A stretch of DNA of 64,000 bases from Burkholderia sp. WP9. GTDB lineage: Bacteria > Pseudomonadota > Gammaproteobacteria > Burkholderiales > Burkholderiaceae. A program made the translations under genes and the position numbers. The notes under the pieces were generated by a model. It had not been told where the DNA came from and made no database searches. It worked only from the letters and a program-made list of their open reading frames with translations. The stretch is from positions 2,108,001-2,172,000 of the forward strand of contig NZ_FNTG01000001.1 in the NCBI RefSeq assembly GCF_900104795.1. The letters run 5' to 3'. Positions 47,771 to 56,039 of this stretch are shown piece by piece (the stretch's first letter is position 1; each line of letters begins with the position of its first letter).

Positions 47771-48087
47771 TTTTGCGTCAGATTGTCGATCGCGTGGCTG
47801 ATCTTCTCCGCGACGTTCGTCACGAATTGCACCCGCACGGTGAAATTAATCATGTCGGCCTGCAAGTCCAGCATCTGCAGGGTCGATAAGCTGCCGGATG
47901 CGCGGTGATGCAGATGCTTGGTCACCTCGAGCTTCGATGCGTCGTAGCCATCCTGCACGTCGTTCAGCAAACGCTCGTACATCGGGTGTGCGTCGCCCGA
48001 CCCGAGAGTGAGCTGGGGAGTGGCGGCAGGCATGGCGGACCATGCATCGACTGGCGCCGGCAACGGAGTAAAAGAATTGGTAGTCAT
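47767..48087 (-). CDS. sctI: T3SS inner rod SctI (HrpB2-like)
   Basis: 106 residues. The C-terminal helical part, L-S-T-L-Q-M-L-D-L-Q-A-D-M-I-N-F-T-V-R-V followed by A-E-K-I-S-H-A-I-D-N-L-T-Q-K, matches the rod/HrpB2 pattern. Located directly before sctJ as hrpB2 is in Ralstonia. Early substrate of the system. Start ATG 48087; one base separates it from the TPR gene stop. Confidence 0.85.
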   Translation of the reverse strand: MTTNSFTPLPAPVDAWSAMPAATPQLTLGSGDAHPMYERLLNDVQDGYDASKLEVTKHLHHRASGSLSTLQMLDLQADMINFTVRVQFVTNVAEKISHAIDNLTQK

Positions 48088-48088
48088 G

Positions 48089-48547
48089 TCAATGGCCGCC
48101 TCGAATAGTTAGTCGTTCAATCGTTGAAAACAAAGCCGCGCCGTGCGTAGTCTGTGCAGCGCGCGCGGCACGGGTATAAGGCGCGCATTCGGGTAGCTTC
48201 AGCAACGCCGTTGCCATCGAAAACGCATTAGGATCCTCGTCGTTTGGCACCGCCATCAGCGTTCGTGTGCCGAGTGCGTAATGACCTTCAGCCAACTGGC
48301 ACGCACCCAGCCATGCGCATGCCACCGAGCTGTCCGGCGCGAGATCCACCGCCCGACCGAGCAGCCGGGAGGCAGCGCGATAGTTCGCCTGATTGAGTTC
48401 CACCAAGCCAAGCCCGATATACGGGAAGGCGCGCTGCGGATACAACAATCCCAACCGCCCGAACAGAAAGCGCGCCTCGTCGAAACATCGATGAGCACAG
48501 GCATAGTGGCCAATCGAAATGAGTAGTTGCAACGTGTCGTCCTGCAT
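48089..48547 (-). CDS. sctG: TPR chaperone SctG/HrpB1-like
   Basis: 152 residues from ATG 48547 (GGAG 10 bases ahead). TPR-like helices: HYACAHRCFDEARFLFGRLG, AFPYIGLGLVELNQANYRAA, SSVACAWLGACQLAEGHY. Size and fold fit the HrpB1/HrpK family and the needle chaperone YscG. Its position after the needle-like gene supports a pilin/needle chaperone role. Confidence 0.82.
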   Translation of the reverse strand: MQDDTLQLLISIGHYACAHRCFDEARFLFGRLGLLYPQRAFPYIGLGLVELNQANYRAASRLLGRAVDLAPDSSVACAWLGACQLAEGHYALGTRTLMAVPNDEDPNAFSMATALLKLPECAPYTRAARAAQTTHGAALFSTIERLTIRGGH

Positions 48548-48596
48548 CTGCAATAGCTCCGGAAGACGCCGCGAGGGCGCCTTCGCACCGCTTTTT

Positions 48597-49025
48597 TTAG
48601 GAGGTCTTAAGTGCGCCCGCGGCCTCAGTTGCCACGTGACCAGCGTCCGAGATCATGTTGATAGCCAGCGAATGAGTTGTCTGGACGTCCGACAATGCCG
48701 CCTGCGCGTCCATCATGGAGGCCGGACCCGGAGCGCCGCCTTGTCCGCCTTGCGCGCCTTGTCCACCTTGCGCGCCCTGCCCGCCCGCCTGCGTCGCTTG
48801 TTGCGAATCGGCTTTAGCCGCGTTCGCCGCTGAATTAAACTTATCGACTGACTTCAGATAAAGCTCCTTGACTAGGTTTTTAACGCTGTCGACCTTAAAG
48901 TCGCCGCTAAAAGAACCGTCCCCACCACCGCCATTGCGGTTAAATACCGAGTTGACGCCACCGCCGCCTGCGGTGTGGGGATTGATACCCGGGTTCTGGT
49001 GGACCAGCGCATTTACACCATTCAT
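48597..49025 (-). CDS. Candidate T3SS pilin/needle subunit, Gly/Gln-rich insert
   Basis: 142 residues from ATG 49025. Gly/Asn-rich N-terminus (1-45), helical core (G-D-F-K-V-D-S-V-K-N-L-V-K-E-L-Y to A-A-N-A-A-K-A-D-S-Q-Q), a G-G-Q-G-A-Q repeat (about 82-98), and a C-terminal helix (S-M-M-D-A-Q-A-A-L-S-D-V-Q-T-T-H-S-L-A-I-N-M-I-S) like needle subunits. Needle proteins are normally 80-90 residues; the extra length is the Gly-rich parts. Lies between the SctE-like and SctG-like genes, the yscE-F-G order. Assignment to SctF is inference. Confidence 0.6.
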   Translation of the reverse strand: MNGVNALVHQNPGINPHTAGGGGVNSVFNRNGGGGDGSFSGDFKVDSVKNLVKELYLKSVDKFNSAANAAKADSQQATQAGGQGAQGGQGAQGGQGGAPGPASMMDAQAALSDVQTTHSLAINMISDAGHVATEAAGALKTS

Positions 49026-49300
49026 GATTTCTCTTCCTTAAGGTTGTCGCGCGCATTCGCGAAGTTCACACTTCGCTCCACAACTTGCCGAGCCGCGCGC
49101 AAACACTCGACAAGCAAAACCATTTCTTTTTGCAGCTCCCGTGAAGCAGTTGGCATTGCGCTGTTCAGGCAGCCGATCTCATGCGTCAGGCGGGCGACGA
49201 TTTCTTCTCGACCGGCCCCTCCGGGTTGAGCGAGCTTCTCCTCGATAGAAAGCTCGCCAAATGAACCGGGCGTACTTCTAGCGGCATCTTTCTGTGTCAT
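49022..49300 (-). CDS. Small T3SS protein, SctE-like needle co-chaperone candidate
   Basis: 92 residues from ATG 49300 (GTG 49309 also in frame); the start lies 23 bases inside the sctD end and its stop overlaps the pilin candidate ATG. One helical hairpin with A-R-L-T-H-E-I-G-C-L-N-S-A-M and L-Q-K-E-M-V-L-L-V-E-C-L-R-A-A-R-Q-V-V. Resembles YscE/PscE in size, helicity and position; no catalytic motif. No firm homology. Confidence 0.6.
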   Translation of the reverse strand: MTQKDAARSTPGSFGELSIEEKLAQPGGAGREEIVARLTHEIGCLNSAMPTASRELQKEMVLLVECLRAARQVVERSVNFANARDNLKEEKS

Positions 49301-50372
49301 GGGCGGCACTCATAAAAAATTCGTAGATCGAACCATCGTCGAGCGTCACCTCTGCCGCACAGGCCGAGATCCGCGTGATTCTCCCGACAGGCAATCGCGC
49401 ACCAACGAAATAGCGCTGGCCTTGTGCATCGGTCAGCCAGGCCGCGTGACTGCCGGCGAGAAGATTCATTCCCAGTGCCTCGAGAGGCACGCGCACCTTT
49501 CCACCCTCCAGCGAGTGGCCGGGGAACGTGAGCTCGCGCAGCCCGTCGATCTCAGCGCGCGCCAGCCTCGCGACACGTGCGTAGTCCCACGACTCAGGCG
49601 ACACGAACCCCGGCGCGCCAGGCAGTACCACGGTGAACGCACCCGGCTCGGCGGCCCGCACCTCGGCGCCGCGGTAATAGCGCGCGAGAAAATCGCCGAC
49701 CTGGTCCTGCAATTGCGAAAGCACGATCACGCGCATGACCGGCGCCCGCTGCCGTGACCACGCCCGCGCGGTCAGCGCGGACAGATCCGCGGGCGACTGC
49801 ACGTAGCCCTCGTAGACGAGCGCGCCGGACTTCGGATCGGGATGCGTCTTAACCAGCCGGAACGTGTCGTCGATGCGCGGTGCGTGCGGCCTGCCCGTCA
49901 TCGGATTCGACGTGATCCACGCAAGCAGCGCGAAGGCGACCGGCGCCGCAAAGACCGTCGCCTTCGCAACGGGCGACGCGTCGGACCAGCGTTTCGCGCA
50001 ATAGGCGAGCGGCGCATGGCGCAATAGATAGGCGCGCTCGGCGTCGCCCGCCATCGTCGGAGTCGGCTCATCGCGGCCGCCGAACTGGAAGGTGACCGCG
50101 CCCGCCGAAAACCACGCGCCGCGCCGCAACAGCACGCGCCGCCCCGGCGCCAGTCGCCGGCCGAACACCGTCACGCCCGGCTGGTGCGCGACCAGCCCGA
50201 GCGCCGCGCCGCGCAGCTCGACGGTGGCGTGCAGCGGCTCGACCCCTTCGTCGATCACCATCAGATCGGCATCGCCGCCGCTGCCGATCCGCAGCGGCCT
50301 ATCGGCGGACAGCGCGATGCTGGCACCGGTATGCACGCCGTCGTTCACGAGGATCATTGCGTCAGCGGTCAT
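49278..50372 (-). CDS. sctD: T3SS inner-membrane ring SctD (HrpQ/HrcD-like)
   Basis: 364 residues from ATG 50372 (ATG 50357 also possible). N-terminal FHA-like cytoplasmic domain (about 1-100: LRIGSGGDADLMVIDEGVEPLHATVELRG), one membrane segment (about 135-155: V-A-K-A-T-V-F-A-A-P-V-A-F-A-L-L-A-W-I), and a periplasmic part with ring-building repeats. Overlaps the sctC stop by 11 bases. Poor primary conservation in the family but order and domains fit well. Confidence 0.86.
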   Translation of the reverse strand: MTADAMILVNDGVHTGASIALSADRPLRIGSGGDADLMVIDEGVEPLHATVELRGAALGLVAHQPGVTVFGRRLAPGRRVLLRRGAWFSAGAVTFQFGGRDEPTPTMAGDAERAYLLRHAPLAYCAKRWSDASPVAKATVFAAPVAFALLAWITSNPMTGRPHAPRIDDTFRLVKTHPDPKSGALVYEGYVQSPADLSALTARAWSRQRAPVMRVIVLSQLQDQVGDFLARYYRGAEVRAAEPGAFTVVLPGAPGFVSPESWDYARVARLARAEIDGLRELTFPGHSLEGGKVRVPLEALGMNLLAGSHAAWLTDAQGQRYFVGARLPVGRITRISACAAEVTLDDGSIYEFFMSAAHDTERCR

Positions 50373-52476
50373 TGCGGTCCTCCCAAGGCATCTTGCGTGT
50401 CGATTGCCATGCGGGCAGAGGCGGCGGCAATGGCAATGGCGTGACTGGCGGAGGCGCGGTCGAAGCAGCACCGCGCGACGGCGCCCGCAGCGCGGCAGCG
50501 ACCGCCGGCGGGATATTGGTGGCCGCCGGGAGCGGGGGCATCCTCGCTTGTGCCGCTTGTGCCGCTTGTGCCCCTTGCGCAAGCGAACCCGCTTCGACAC
50601 TCGCGACGCCGGGCAAACCGGAGCCCGGTGCAAAGACCGCCCCCACTCCTGCGGGCGCCACAGCCGGCCCCGCCATGACCGCCCCGCCCGCCGCCTCGCC
50701 GGTGCCAGCCGCACGCTTGAGGCGCGGTGTGATCAGGATCAAACGTTCGAGACGCTGCCGGGTCGTCTGGGTGTCGCGAAACAGCGCGCCGACGTAGGGC
50801 ACGTCGCCGAGCACCGGCACTTTCGACGTGCTGCTTTCGCTGCGCTCGTATTGATACCCGCCGACCAGCAGACTCTCGCCGTCGCGCACGATCGCCTGAG
50901 TGACGATCGAGTGGTTGTCGACCTTCGGAATGCCGTCGACCGACATCGATGTATTGAACGCGCCGTCATCGATCTGGATGTTGAGCCGGATATTGCGGCG
51001 CGGATCAGCGGCCGATTCGACGCTCGGCGTTACCTTCAGCGTGAGACCGGTATCGATGTTGTAGAGATCGACGTCCTGGTTGCCCGCCACCCGCACATAG
51101 ACCGAGCTGTGCGAAGTCAGCACCGCTTCCATGTTGTTCAGCGTGAGGACTTGCGGGCTCGACAGCACGCGTGCCTGGCCGGCGTCTTCCAGCGCGTGAA
51201 TCTGCGCGAACAGGTACTGCGCCGAGTTGCCGACCAGAGTGGCGAGATTCAGTCCGGACGCCACGCCCGCCGCTGTTGCAAGCGCCGGCGCTCCGAAGCT
51301 CAACGGCGCGTTGATGGTGCCGGAGGACCCGCTGATACGCCCGTTCGAACCGCCCCAGGCCACGCCGAGCGAACGCGCCGCGCTCGACGACACGTCGATC
51401 ACGACAGCGTCGATCTCGACCAGTTCCTGCGGCTGGTCGAGCATCGCGATGGCGCGCTCGTAGTTCGGCATCATCGACGCGAGGTCGTTGATCACCACCG
51501 AGTTGGTACGCGGGTCGGCAATGATGTTGCGTCGCGCGGGCGTCACGCTGGGCTGATCGGTCCGGCTCGTCTCAGTCGTCGCCGTATCGGGCAGCGGTGG
51601 CGGCGAGCTGTCGCCATCGGAAGGCGCGCCGCCGGCCAGTCCCAGGCCGCGCAGGCTCGGCAGCGGCGGCGGACCGCCGCGCGCGCTGCGGGCGTCGGCG
51701 CGAGCTTCGGCGCGCGAGCGGGCAGCGCGCGGCGCGGTGGCTTGCCAACTGTCGATCATGACCCGCCGCAACAGCGAGGCCACCCCGGGCACCACCTGGT
51801 CCTGCGAGCCCACCGAATAGTGCATGTCCTGCGCCTGCGCGTAGCGCAGCGGGAAAATGCGGATCTCGGTCTGATCGAACGACGGCTCAGCGGTACTCTG
51901 CTGCTGCGCCTTGTCGATCGCGTCAGCCACCGCATCGACAAAGGCCGACGGGCCGGCAACCCTCGCGGTCGTCGCCGAATACCGGATCGGCAGACGCGGG
52001 TCGTCCAGATCGAGGTTGCGCAGCAACGCCGCAACCGCTTCGCGGGTCATCGGCGCAAACGGAATCACCCGGCTGCGCACGCCGGCAGCGGTCGCGACAT
52101 GCATCGACTTGCCGTCGAAATACCAGACCAGGCCGTAAGCCTCGACCAGCTGCATGAACACGTTGCCGGGCGTGTCGTCGAAACGGCCGTTGACCGCGCC
52201 CTTCACGTCACGGGCGATATTCGCGGACAGTCCTTCCACCGCCAGCACGTCACGCAGCATGTCCGGCAACGGCGTCCCGTTCGCCGCATAGTGAATCGGC
52301 GCGCCGTGCCACGCAGGCGTGACGGCCTGAGCCTGGGAGACTTGCAGCACCGCCCACACCACCGCGAGCCGGCCAGCCATTTGAAACATGGCAGCGCCAG
52401 TCACGCACGATGGCGAGGACTGCGGTCCACCTCCGCCCTTCTTATTGGGCGAATCATTGCGGCTCGTGATAAGCAT
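50362..52476 (-). CDS. sctC: T3SS outer-membrane secretin SctC (HrcC)
   Basis: 704 residues. Signal-like N-terminus after a polar 30-residue leader (ATG 52476; M30 and M33 are alternative starts), N0/N1 ring domains (about 60-320), an Ala/Arg/Pro-rich insert (about 250-310), and the secretin domain with ARVLSSPQVLTLNNMEAVL, VTPSVESAADPRRNIRLNIQ, DGESLLVGGYQYERSES, VPVLGDVPYVGALFRDTQTT and RLILITPRL. The 100-residue C-tail is Ala/Gly/Pro-rich with A-A-Q repeats coded by 9-bp units (50545-50580, CGCTTGTGC three times plus a variant). First gene of the long sct operon. Confidence 0.94.
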   Translation of the reverse strand: MLITSRNDSPNKKGGGGPQSSPSCVTGAAMFQMAGRLAVVWAVLQVSQAQAVTPAWHGAPIHYAANGTPLPDMLRDVLAVEGLSANIARDVKGAVNGRFDDTPGNVFMQLVEAYGLVWYFDGKSMHVATAAGVRSRVIPFAPMTREAVAALLRNLDLDDPRLPIRYSATTARVAGPSAFVDAVADAIDKAQQQSTAEPSFDQTEIRIFPLRYAQAQDMHYSVGSQDQVVPGVASLLRRVMIDSWQATAPRAARSRAEARADARSARGGPPPLPSLRGLGLAGGAPSDGDSSPPPLPDTATTETSRTDQPSVTPARRNIIADPRTNSVVINDLASMMPNYERAIAMLDQPQELVEIDAVVIDVSSSAARSLGVAWGGSNGRISGSSGTINAPLSFGAPALATAAGVASGLNLATLVGNSAQYLFAQIHALEDAGQARVLSSPQVLTLNNMEAVLTSHSSVYVRVAGNQDVDLYNIDTGLTLKVTPSVESAADPRRNIRLNIQIDDGAFNTSMSVDGIPKVDNHSIVTQAIVRDGESLLVGGYQYERSESSTSKVPVLGDVPYVGALFRDTQTTRQRLERLILITPRLKRAAGTGEAAGGAVMAGPAVAPAGVGAVFAPGSGLPGVASVEAGSLAQGAQAAQAAQARMPPLPAATNIPPAVAAALRAPSRGAASTAPPPVTPLPLPPPLPAWQSTRKMPWEDRNDR

Positions 52477-52744
52477 CGAAATTTCCTGGCTACGTTGTAT
52501 TGATTACGCCAGTGAAATTTAATAGCGCCGGCATCACGGATGGTCATATATATGCATGACTTCATCTGCCAATTTCAAATACCGCCATTCCAACCGCTCT
52601 TTATCTAGCGCGTGCAAATCCGGATCGCCGCACTCATGGCCTTTCAATTGATCTTATCCGGACTGCATATCTTGAAAATAGGACGACACTTCAGATAAAC
52701 GTCATACATCTTTATGACCCAGTCGGAATATTGCGGGGAGAAGA

Positions 52745-53203
52745 TTGGCTAGCCGTCACTTGAATTCATCCGAACATGAGAAACAACCCGCGCGACTCAC
52801 ATCGCAGATGCACTGCCATCTTGAAATGCATCAGGATATTTACCGCCGTCATGGAGGCTCCGCCTTCTCGAACTCCTACACGCGCACGCACATGCGGATG
52901 ACCCAGTATTGCAACTTCACCCCGCAGCTCGCCAAGCCGCGGCAGCGCTCCGTCAGAATCAACGGGCTGGCCACCTGTCTTCGGCTCGAGGAGGTGTATT
53001 GGCGAATCATCGAAGAGATTGCGCGCCAGGAAGCGGTGACGGTGGGAAAACTGATTTCCAGATGGGCACTTGAAATTGATCTTACCCAGGAAGCCATCTG
53101 TAATTTCACGGGCTTTGTCAGAATAATCTGCGTCACCCAGTTGCTGGACAGAAAACATCCGATCGATTTGGATTTGATCGACCCGGATGTGTCAGTTGGT
53201 TAA
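52745..53203 (+). CDS. Ribbon-helix-helix (RHH_4-like) candidate regulator
   Basis: 152 residues from TTG 52745 with GGGGAG just ahead (spacing short); ATG 52808 and 52826 are alternatives without ribosome sites. Residues about 67-135 look like an RHH_4 (PF13467) domain: Q-R-S-V-R-I-N-G-L-A-T-C-L-R-L-E-E-V-Y-W then I-I-E-E-I-A-R-Q-E-A-V-T-V-G-K-L-I. The N-terminal 60 residues are His/Thr-rich and unusual. Divergent from sctC, 268 bases apart, so it may control the sct operon. No AraC-type HrpB/HrpX or HrpL regulator is in the window. Confidence 0.7.
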   Translation: MASRHLNSSEHEKQPARLTSQMHCHLEMHQDIYRRHGGSAFSNSYTRTHMRMTQYCNFTPQLAKPRQRSVRINGLATCLRLEEVYWRIIEEIARQEAVTVGKLISRWALEIDLTQEAICNFTGFVRIICVTQLLDRKHPIDLDLIDPDVSVG

Positions 53204-53352
53204 CCTGGATAAACCAGAGGAGGTCAATAGAAAACAACCAGATTTCATTTATGCACTTCTGCGCACCAGCGATCCGGAAGCGGGCGCATAAATTCCACAC
53301 AATACAGCTGTCCGGCTTATATATTTCTTTTACTCGATTTAAGGATTCTGTG

Positions 53353-53991
53353 ATGGAAGCGATCAATAATATCAGCAACACTCGGCAGTTCGATCTGAGT
53401 TCAATGGCGCAAGCGCTGGATGCCGGGGCGGCCGGCCGCACCCGTTCCAGTTCGGTCCAGATGTTTTCCACGGAGCACACCGAGGGTAGCCACGGGCCTG
53501 TGCAGCAGGACGACATGATGGGTATGCGCCGCCCTATGCACGCGGACCACGCGAACGGTGGCCATCATCACGCGAACGGTGCCCACCACGCTATGTCGCG
53601 CGACGCCGAGGCGGCTGCCCACGACCTTATGCCGCGGAACGCCGAGAGGGCTGCGGCGCTGGCTTCCGATGATGCGGCACTCGACGCAATCGCAGGACAG
53701 CAGACAATGGCGCCGCCGACCGGCGGCACCGACGCATCACAGAACGGCGCCGGCAACATGGCCGCACAACAACCTCAGGCTCCGTCGCCGGCGGGCGCCG
53801 CCGACGGAGCACAGAACGGAGCGTCGAATGCTATCGGCGAGCTCTTCCAGACCGTCATGAAGGGCCTTCAGGGACTTCTTTCCGCCGTCATCCCGGGCGC
53901 GGGGCAGGCGCTCGGCATGCTCTCGCCGCTGATGGGCATGCTCTCGCCGATGCTGGGTAAGCTCGGTACAGGCGGAACCGGCACCGCTTGA
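53353..53991 (+). CDS. Harpin-like His- and Met-rich T3SS candidate substrate
   Basis: 212 residues from ATG 53353 (AAGGA 8 bases upstream); no cysteine. N-terminus polar with helix, central His-rich stretch (His 63, 66, 71, 72, 73, 78, 79 and others), Gln/Gly/Ala-rich linker (115-158), and a C-terminal Gly/Met/Leu amphipathic or hydrophobic region (about 160-205: L-L-S-A-V-I-P-G-A-G-Q-A-L-G-M-L-S-P-L). Glycine-rich, cysteine-free, heat-stable-like composition is that of harpins, which are secreted helper proteins. No homologue recalled. Lies next to the RHH gene and sctC. Confidence 0.6.
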   Translation: MEAINNISNTRQFDLSSMAQALDAGAAGRTRSSSVQMFSTEHTEGSHGPVQQDDMMGMRRPMHADHANGGHHHANGAHHAMSRDAEAAAHDLMPRNAERAAALASDDAALDAIAGQQTMAPPTGGTDASQNGAGNMAAQQPQAPSPAGAADGAQNGASNAIGELFQTVMKGLQGLLSAVIPGAGQALGMLSPLMGMLSPMLGKLGTGGTGTA

Positions 53992-54249
53992 CGCAGCGCT
54001 GAACGCAGCCGGCCGCCGCCACCCCGTCAACGTATCGCCGTGGACGCTCCCGGCGGCCGGCTGCCACCCGCCATTTGCACGCGCCCGCCCACGCTGTTTT
54101 CAATGCAATCCACGCTCCGGCAAAGCCGCCCCCGCTCCCGGCATAGCAAGCGTCGCGTCCGGCAATGACATAGACAACAGCAGTTGACCGCCCCCCCGGC
54201 GCCGTCCGGTAAACTACGCTCCCCACGCCCGCGCTCCCCGGATTCCAGC

Positions 54250-55143
54250 TTGAATCGTTACGCCCTGCTTCTCATTACCTCGATGCTGCTGGTCGGCACC
54301 AATGTCGGCATCGGTAAATCAATCGTCGAGTTCGTTCCCGTCCCCCTCTTCGCGCTGCTGCGCTTCGTGATCGCAATGGCGGTGCTGTGGCCGCTTCTGC
54401 GCGTAGCCAAACTGCGCCGCGTGAAGCGCGATGAATGGCTCAACCTGTTCCTGCAGGCCTTGTTCGGCACCTTCGGCTTTACCCTGCTGATGCTCGGCGG
54501 CGTGCAGCGCACCAGCGCCGTCGCGGCCGGCGTCATTACGAGCACGATCCCGGCTGTCGTCGCGTTGCTCTCGTGGCTGATTCTGAAAGAGCGACCGAAC
54601 GGCCGGGCGCTCGCGTCGATCGCGCTCGCGATTGTCGGCGTGCTGGTCATCAATCTGGCGCACGTGGATCGCAACGCGGACGGCGAGAGTTCGCTCGCCG
54701 GCAACCTGATGGTCCTCGGCGCCGTATGCTGCGAGTCGCTCTACATCATCCTGTCGCGCCGCCTCACGCAGACGCTCGCGCCGGTCGACATCTGCGCCTA
54801 CACCCATCTCTTCGGCCTGCTGCTGATGCTGCCGCTCGGCGCCGGCGCATGGCTCGAATTCGACTTTCGCGCGGTGCCGGTCAGCGTCTGGATGCTGGTG
54901 TTGTGGTACGGACTGTCCGCCAGCATCTTTTCGTTCTGGTTATGGATGAAGGGCATCCGCCATGTGCCGGGCAGTCTCGCGGGCGTGTTCAGCGCCGTGC
55001 TGCCGGTGGCGGCGGCGATTTACGGCATCCTGTTTCTGGGCGAGCGGCCCAGCTTCGCGCACGGCATCGCGCTCGCCTGCGTGGTCACGGGGATCGGGCT
55101 CGCGAGCCTGAAGCTCAAGCGGCTGCCGCCGATGGCCTCGTGA
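54250..55143 (+). CDS. EamA/DMT family transporter
   Basis: 297 residues if started at TTG 54250 (LNRYALLLITSMLLVGTNV as the first membrane helix); an upstream TTG at 54184 would add a polar leader. Ten membrane segments and two EamA halves: G-V-I-T-S-T-I-P-A-V-V-A-L-L-S-W in the first and G-V-F-S-A-V-L-P-V-A-A-A-I in the second. Exporter of metabolites or amino acids; substrate unknown. Confidence 0.88.
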   Translation: MNRYALLLITSMLLVGTNVGIGKSIVEFVPVPLFALLRFVIAMAVLWPLLRVAKLRRVKRDEWLNLFLQALFGTFGFTLLMLGGVQRTSAVAAGVITSTIPAVVALLSWLILKERPNGRALASIALAIVGVLVINLAHVDRNADGESSLAGNLMVLGAVCCESLYIILSRRLTQTLAPVDICAYTHLFGLLLMLPLGAGAWLEFDFRAVPVSVWMLVLWYGLSASIFSFWLWMKGIRHVPGSLAGVFSAVLPVAAAIYGILFLGERPSFAHGIALACVVTGIGLASLKLKRLPPMAS

Positions 55144-55372
55144 GCCCTGCCCGCCGCGATGCAGCAAATTTAGCCGACGCGTTACAATAGCGCGCCTGAC
55201 GCGAGGCTCCTAAGGCCTCGGCTGGCTGTGCATCGCGCCGTATGCGCCGTCCATGCCGGGTTTGCTTGCCGGGTTTGCTTGCCTGACTGGCGTGCATATC
55301 GCGTAGTGCGCCTGCCGGCCCGGCGCATTTTGGTCCGTGTTCCGTCACCTGCGTCTCATCCGACTCTTGCCC

Positions 55373-55984
55373 ATGTCCGCTCCGCGAACCGACTCCGCCC
55401 AACAGCGCCGCCCCATGCGCCCGCTGCCCGCCATCATCTTCATGAGCCGCTGGCTGCAGGTGCCGCTTTATCTGGGCCTGATCGTCGCGCAAGCCGTCTA
55501 CGTCGTCCTCTTCCTAAAGGAAGTCTGGCACCTCGTCACGGCCTCCCTGACGCTCGACGAAACCAACATCATGCTGGTCGTGCTCGGCCTGATCGACGTG
55601 GTCATGATCTCGAACCTGCTGATCATGGTGATCATCGGCGGGTATGAAACATTCGTGTCGCGCCTCGGCGTGGAGGGTCATCCGGACGAACCGGAATGGC
55701 TCGACCATGTGAACGCGGGCGTGCTCAAAGTCAAATTGTCGATGGCGCTGATCAGCATCTCGTCGATCCATCTGCTGAAGACCTTCATCAGCCCCGACCA
55801 GAATTCGACGCATACGATCATGTGGCAGGTGATCATCCACGTGGCGTTCCTCGTCTCCGCAGTCGTGATGGCGCTGGTCGACCGCCTCACCACGCATACG
55901 CATCCCAAGCATTTCGAAGAGCCCACGGTGCTGCACGCCGTGGGTGCCGCTAAAGGTTCCACTCCCCTGAAGGCGCACGACTGA
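55373..55984 (+). CDS. yqhA: YqhA family (UPF0114) membrane protein
   Basis: 203 residues from ATG 55373. Four membrane segments and the family phrases FMSRWLQVPLYLGLIVAQ, LVVLGLIDVVMISNLLIMVIIGGYE, and LSMALISISSIHLLKTF identify UPF0114/TIGR00645. Function unknown. 55 bases before fumA, possibly co-transcribed. Confidence 0.92.
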   Translation: MSAPRTDSAQQRRPMRPLPAIIFMSRWLQVPLYLGLIVAQAVYVVLFLKEVWHLVTASLTLDETNIMLVVLGLIDVVMISNLLIMVIIGGYETFVSRLGVEGHPDEPEWLDHVNAGVLKVKLSMALISISSIHLLKTFISPDQNSTHTIMWQVIIHVAFLVSAVVMALVDRLTTHTHPKHFEEPTVLHAVGAAKGSTPLKAHD

Positions 55985-56039
55985 TCCGCCCTGCCCGGCG
56001 TGTCCGACAACAAGCGCCCCTGTCTCCACTGAGCTAGCC

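Noticed and set aside
50092..52503. 803-codon + strand open frame opposite sctC and sctD
   Set aside because: Composition (Arg/Gln/Asp runs) is that of antisense frames; the minus-strand secretin is clearly the real gene.
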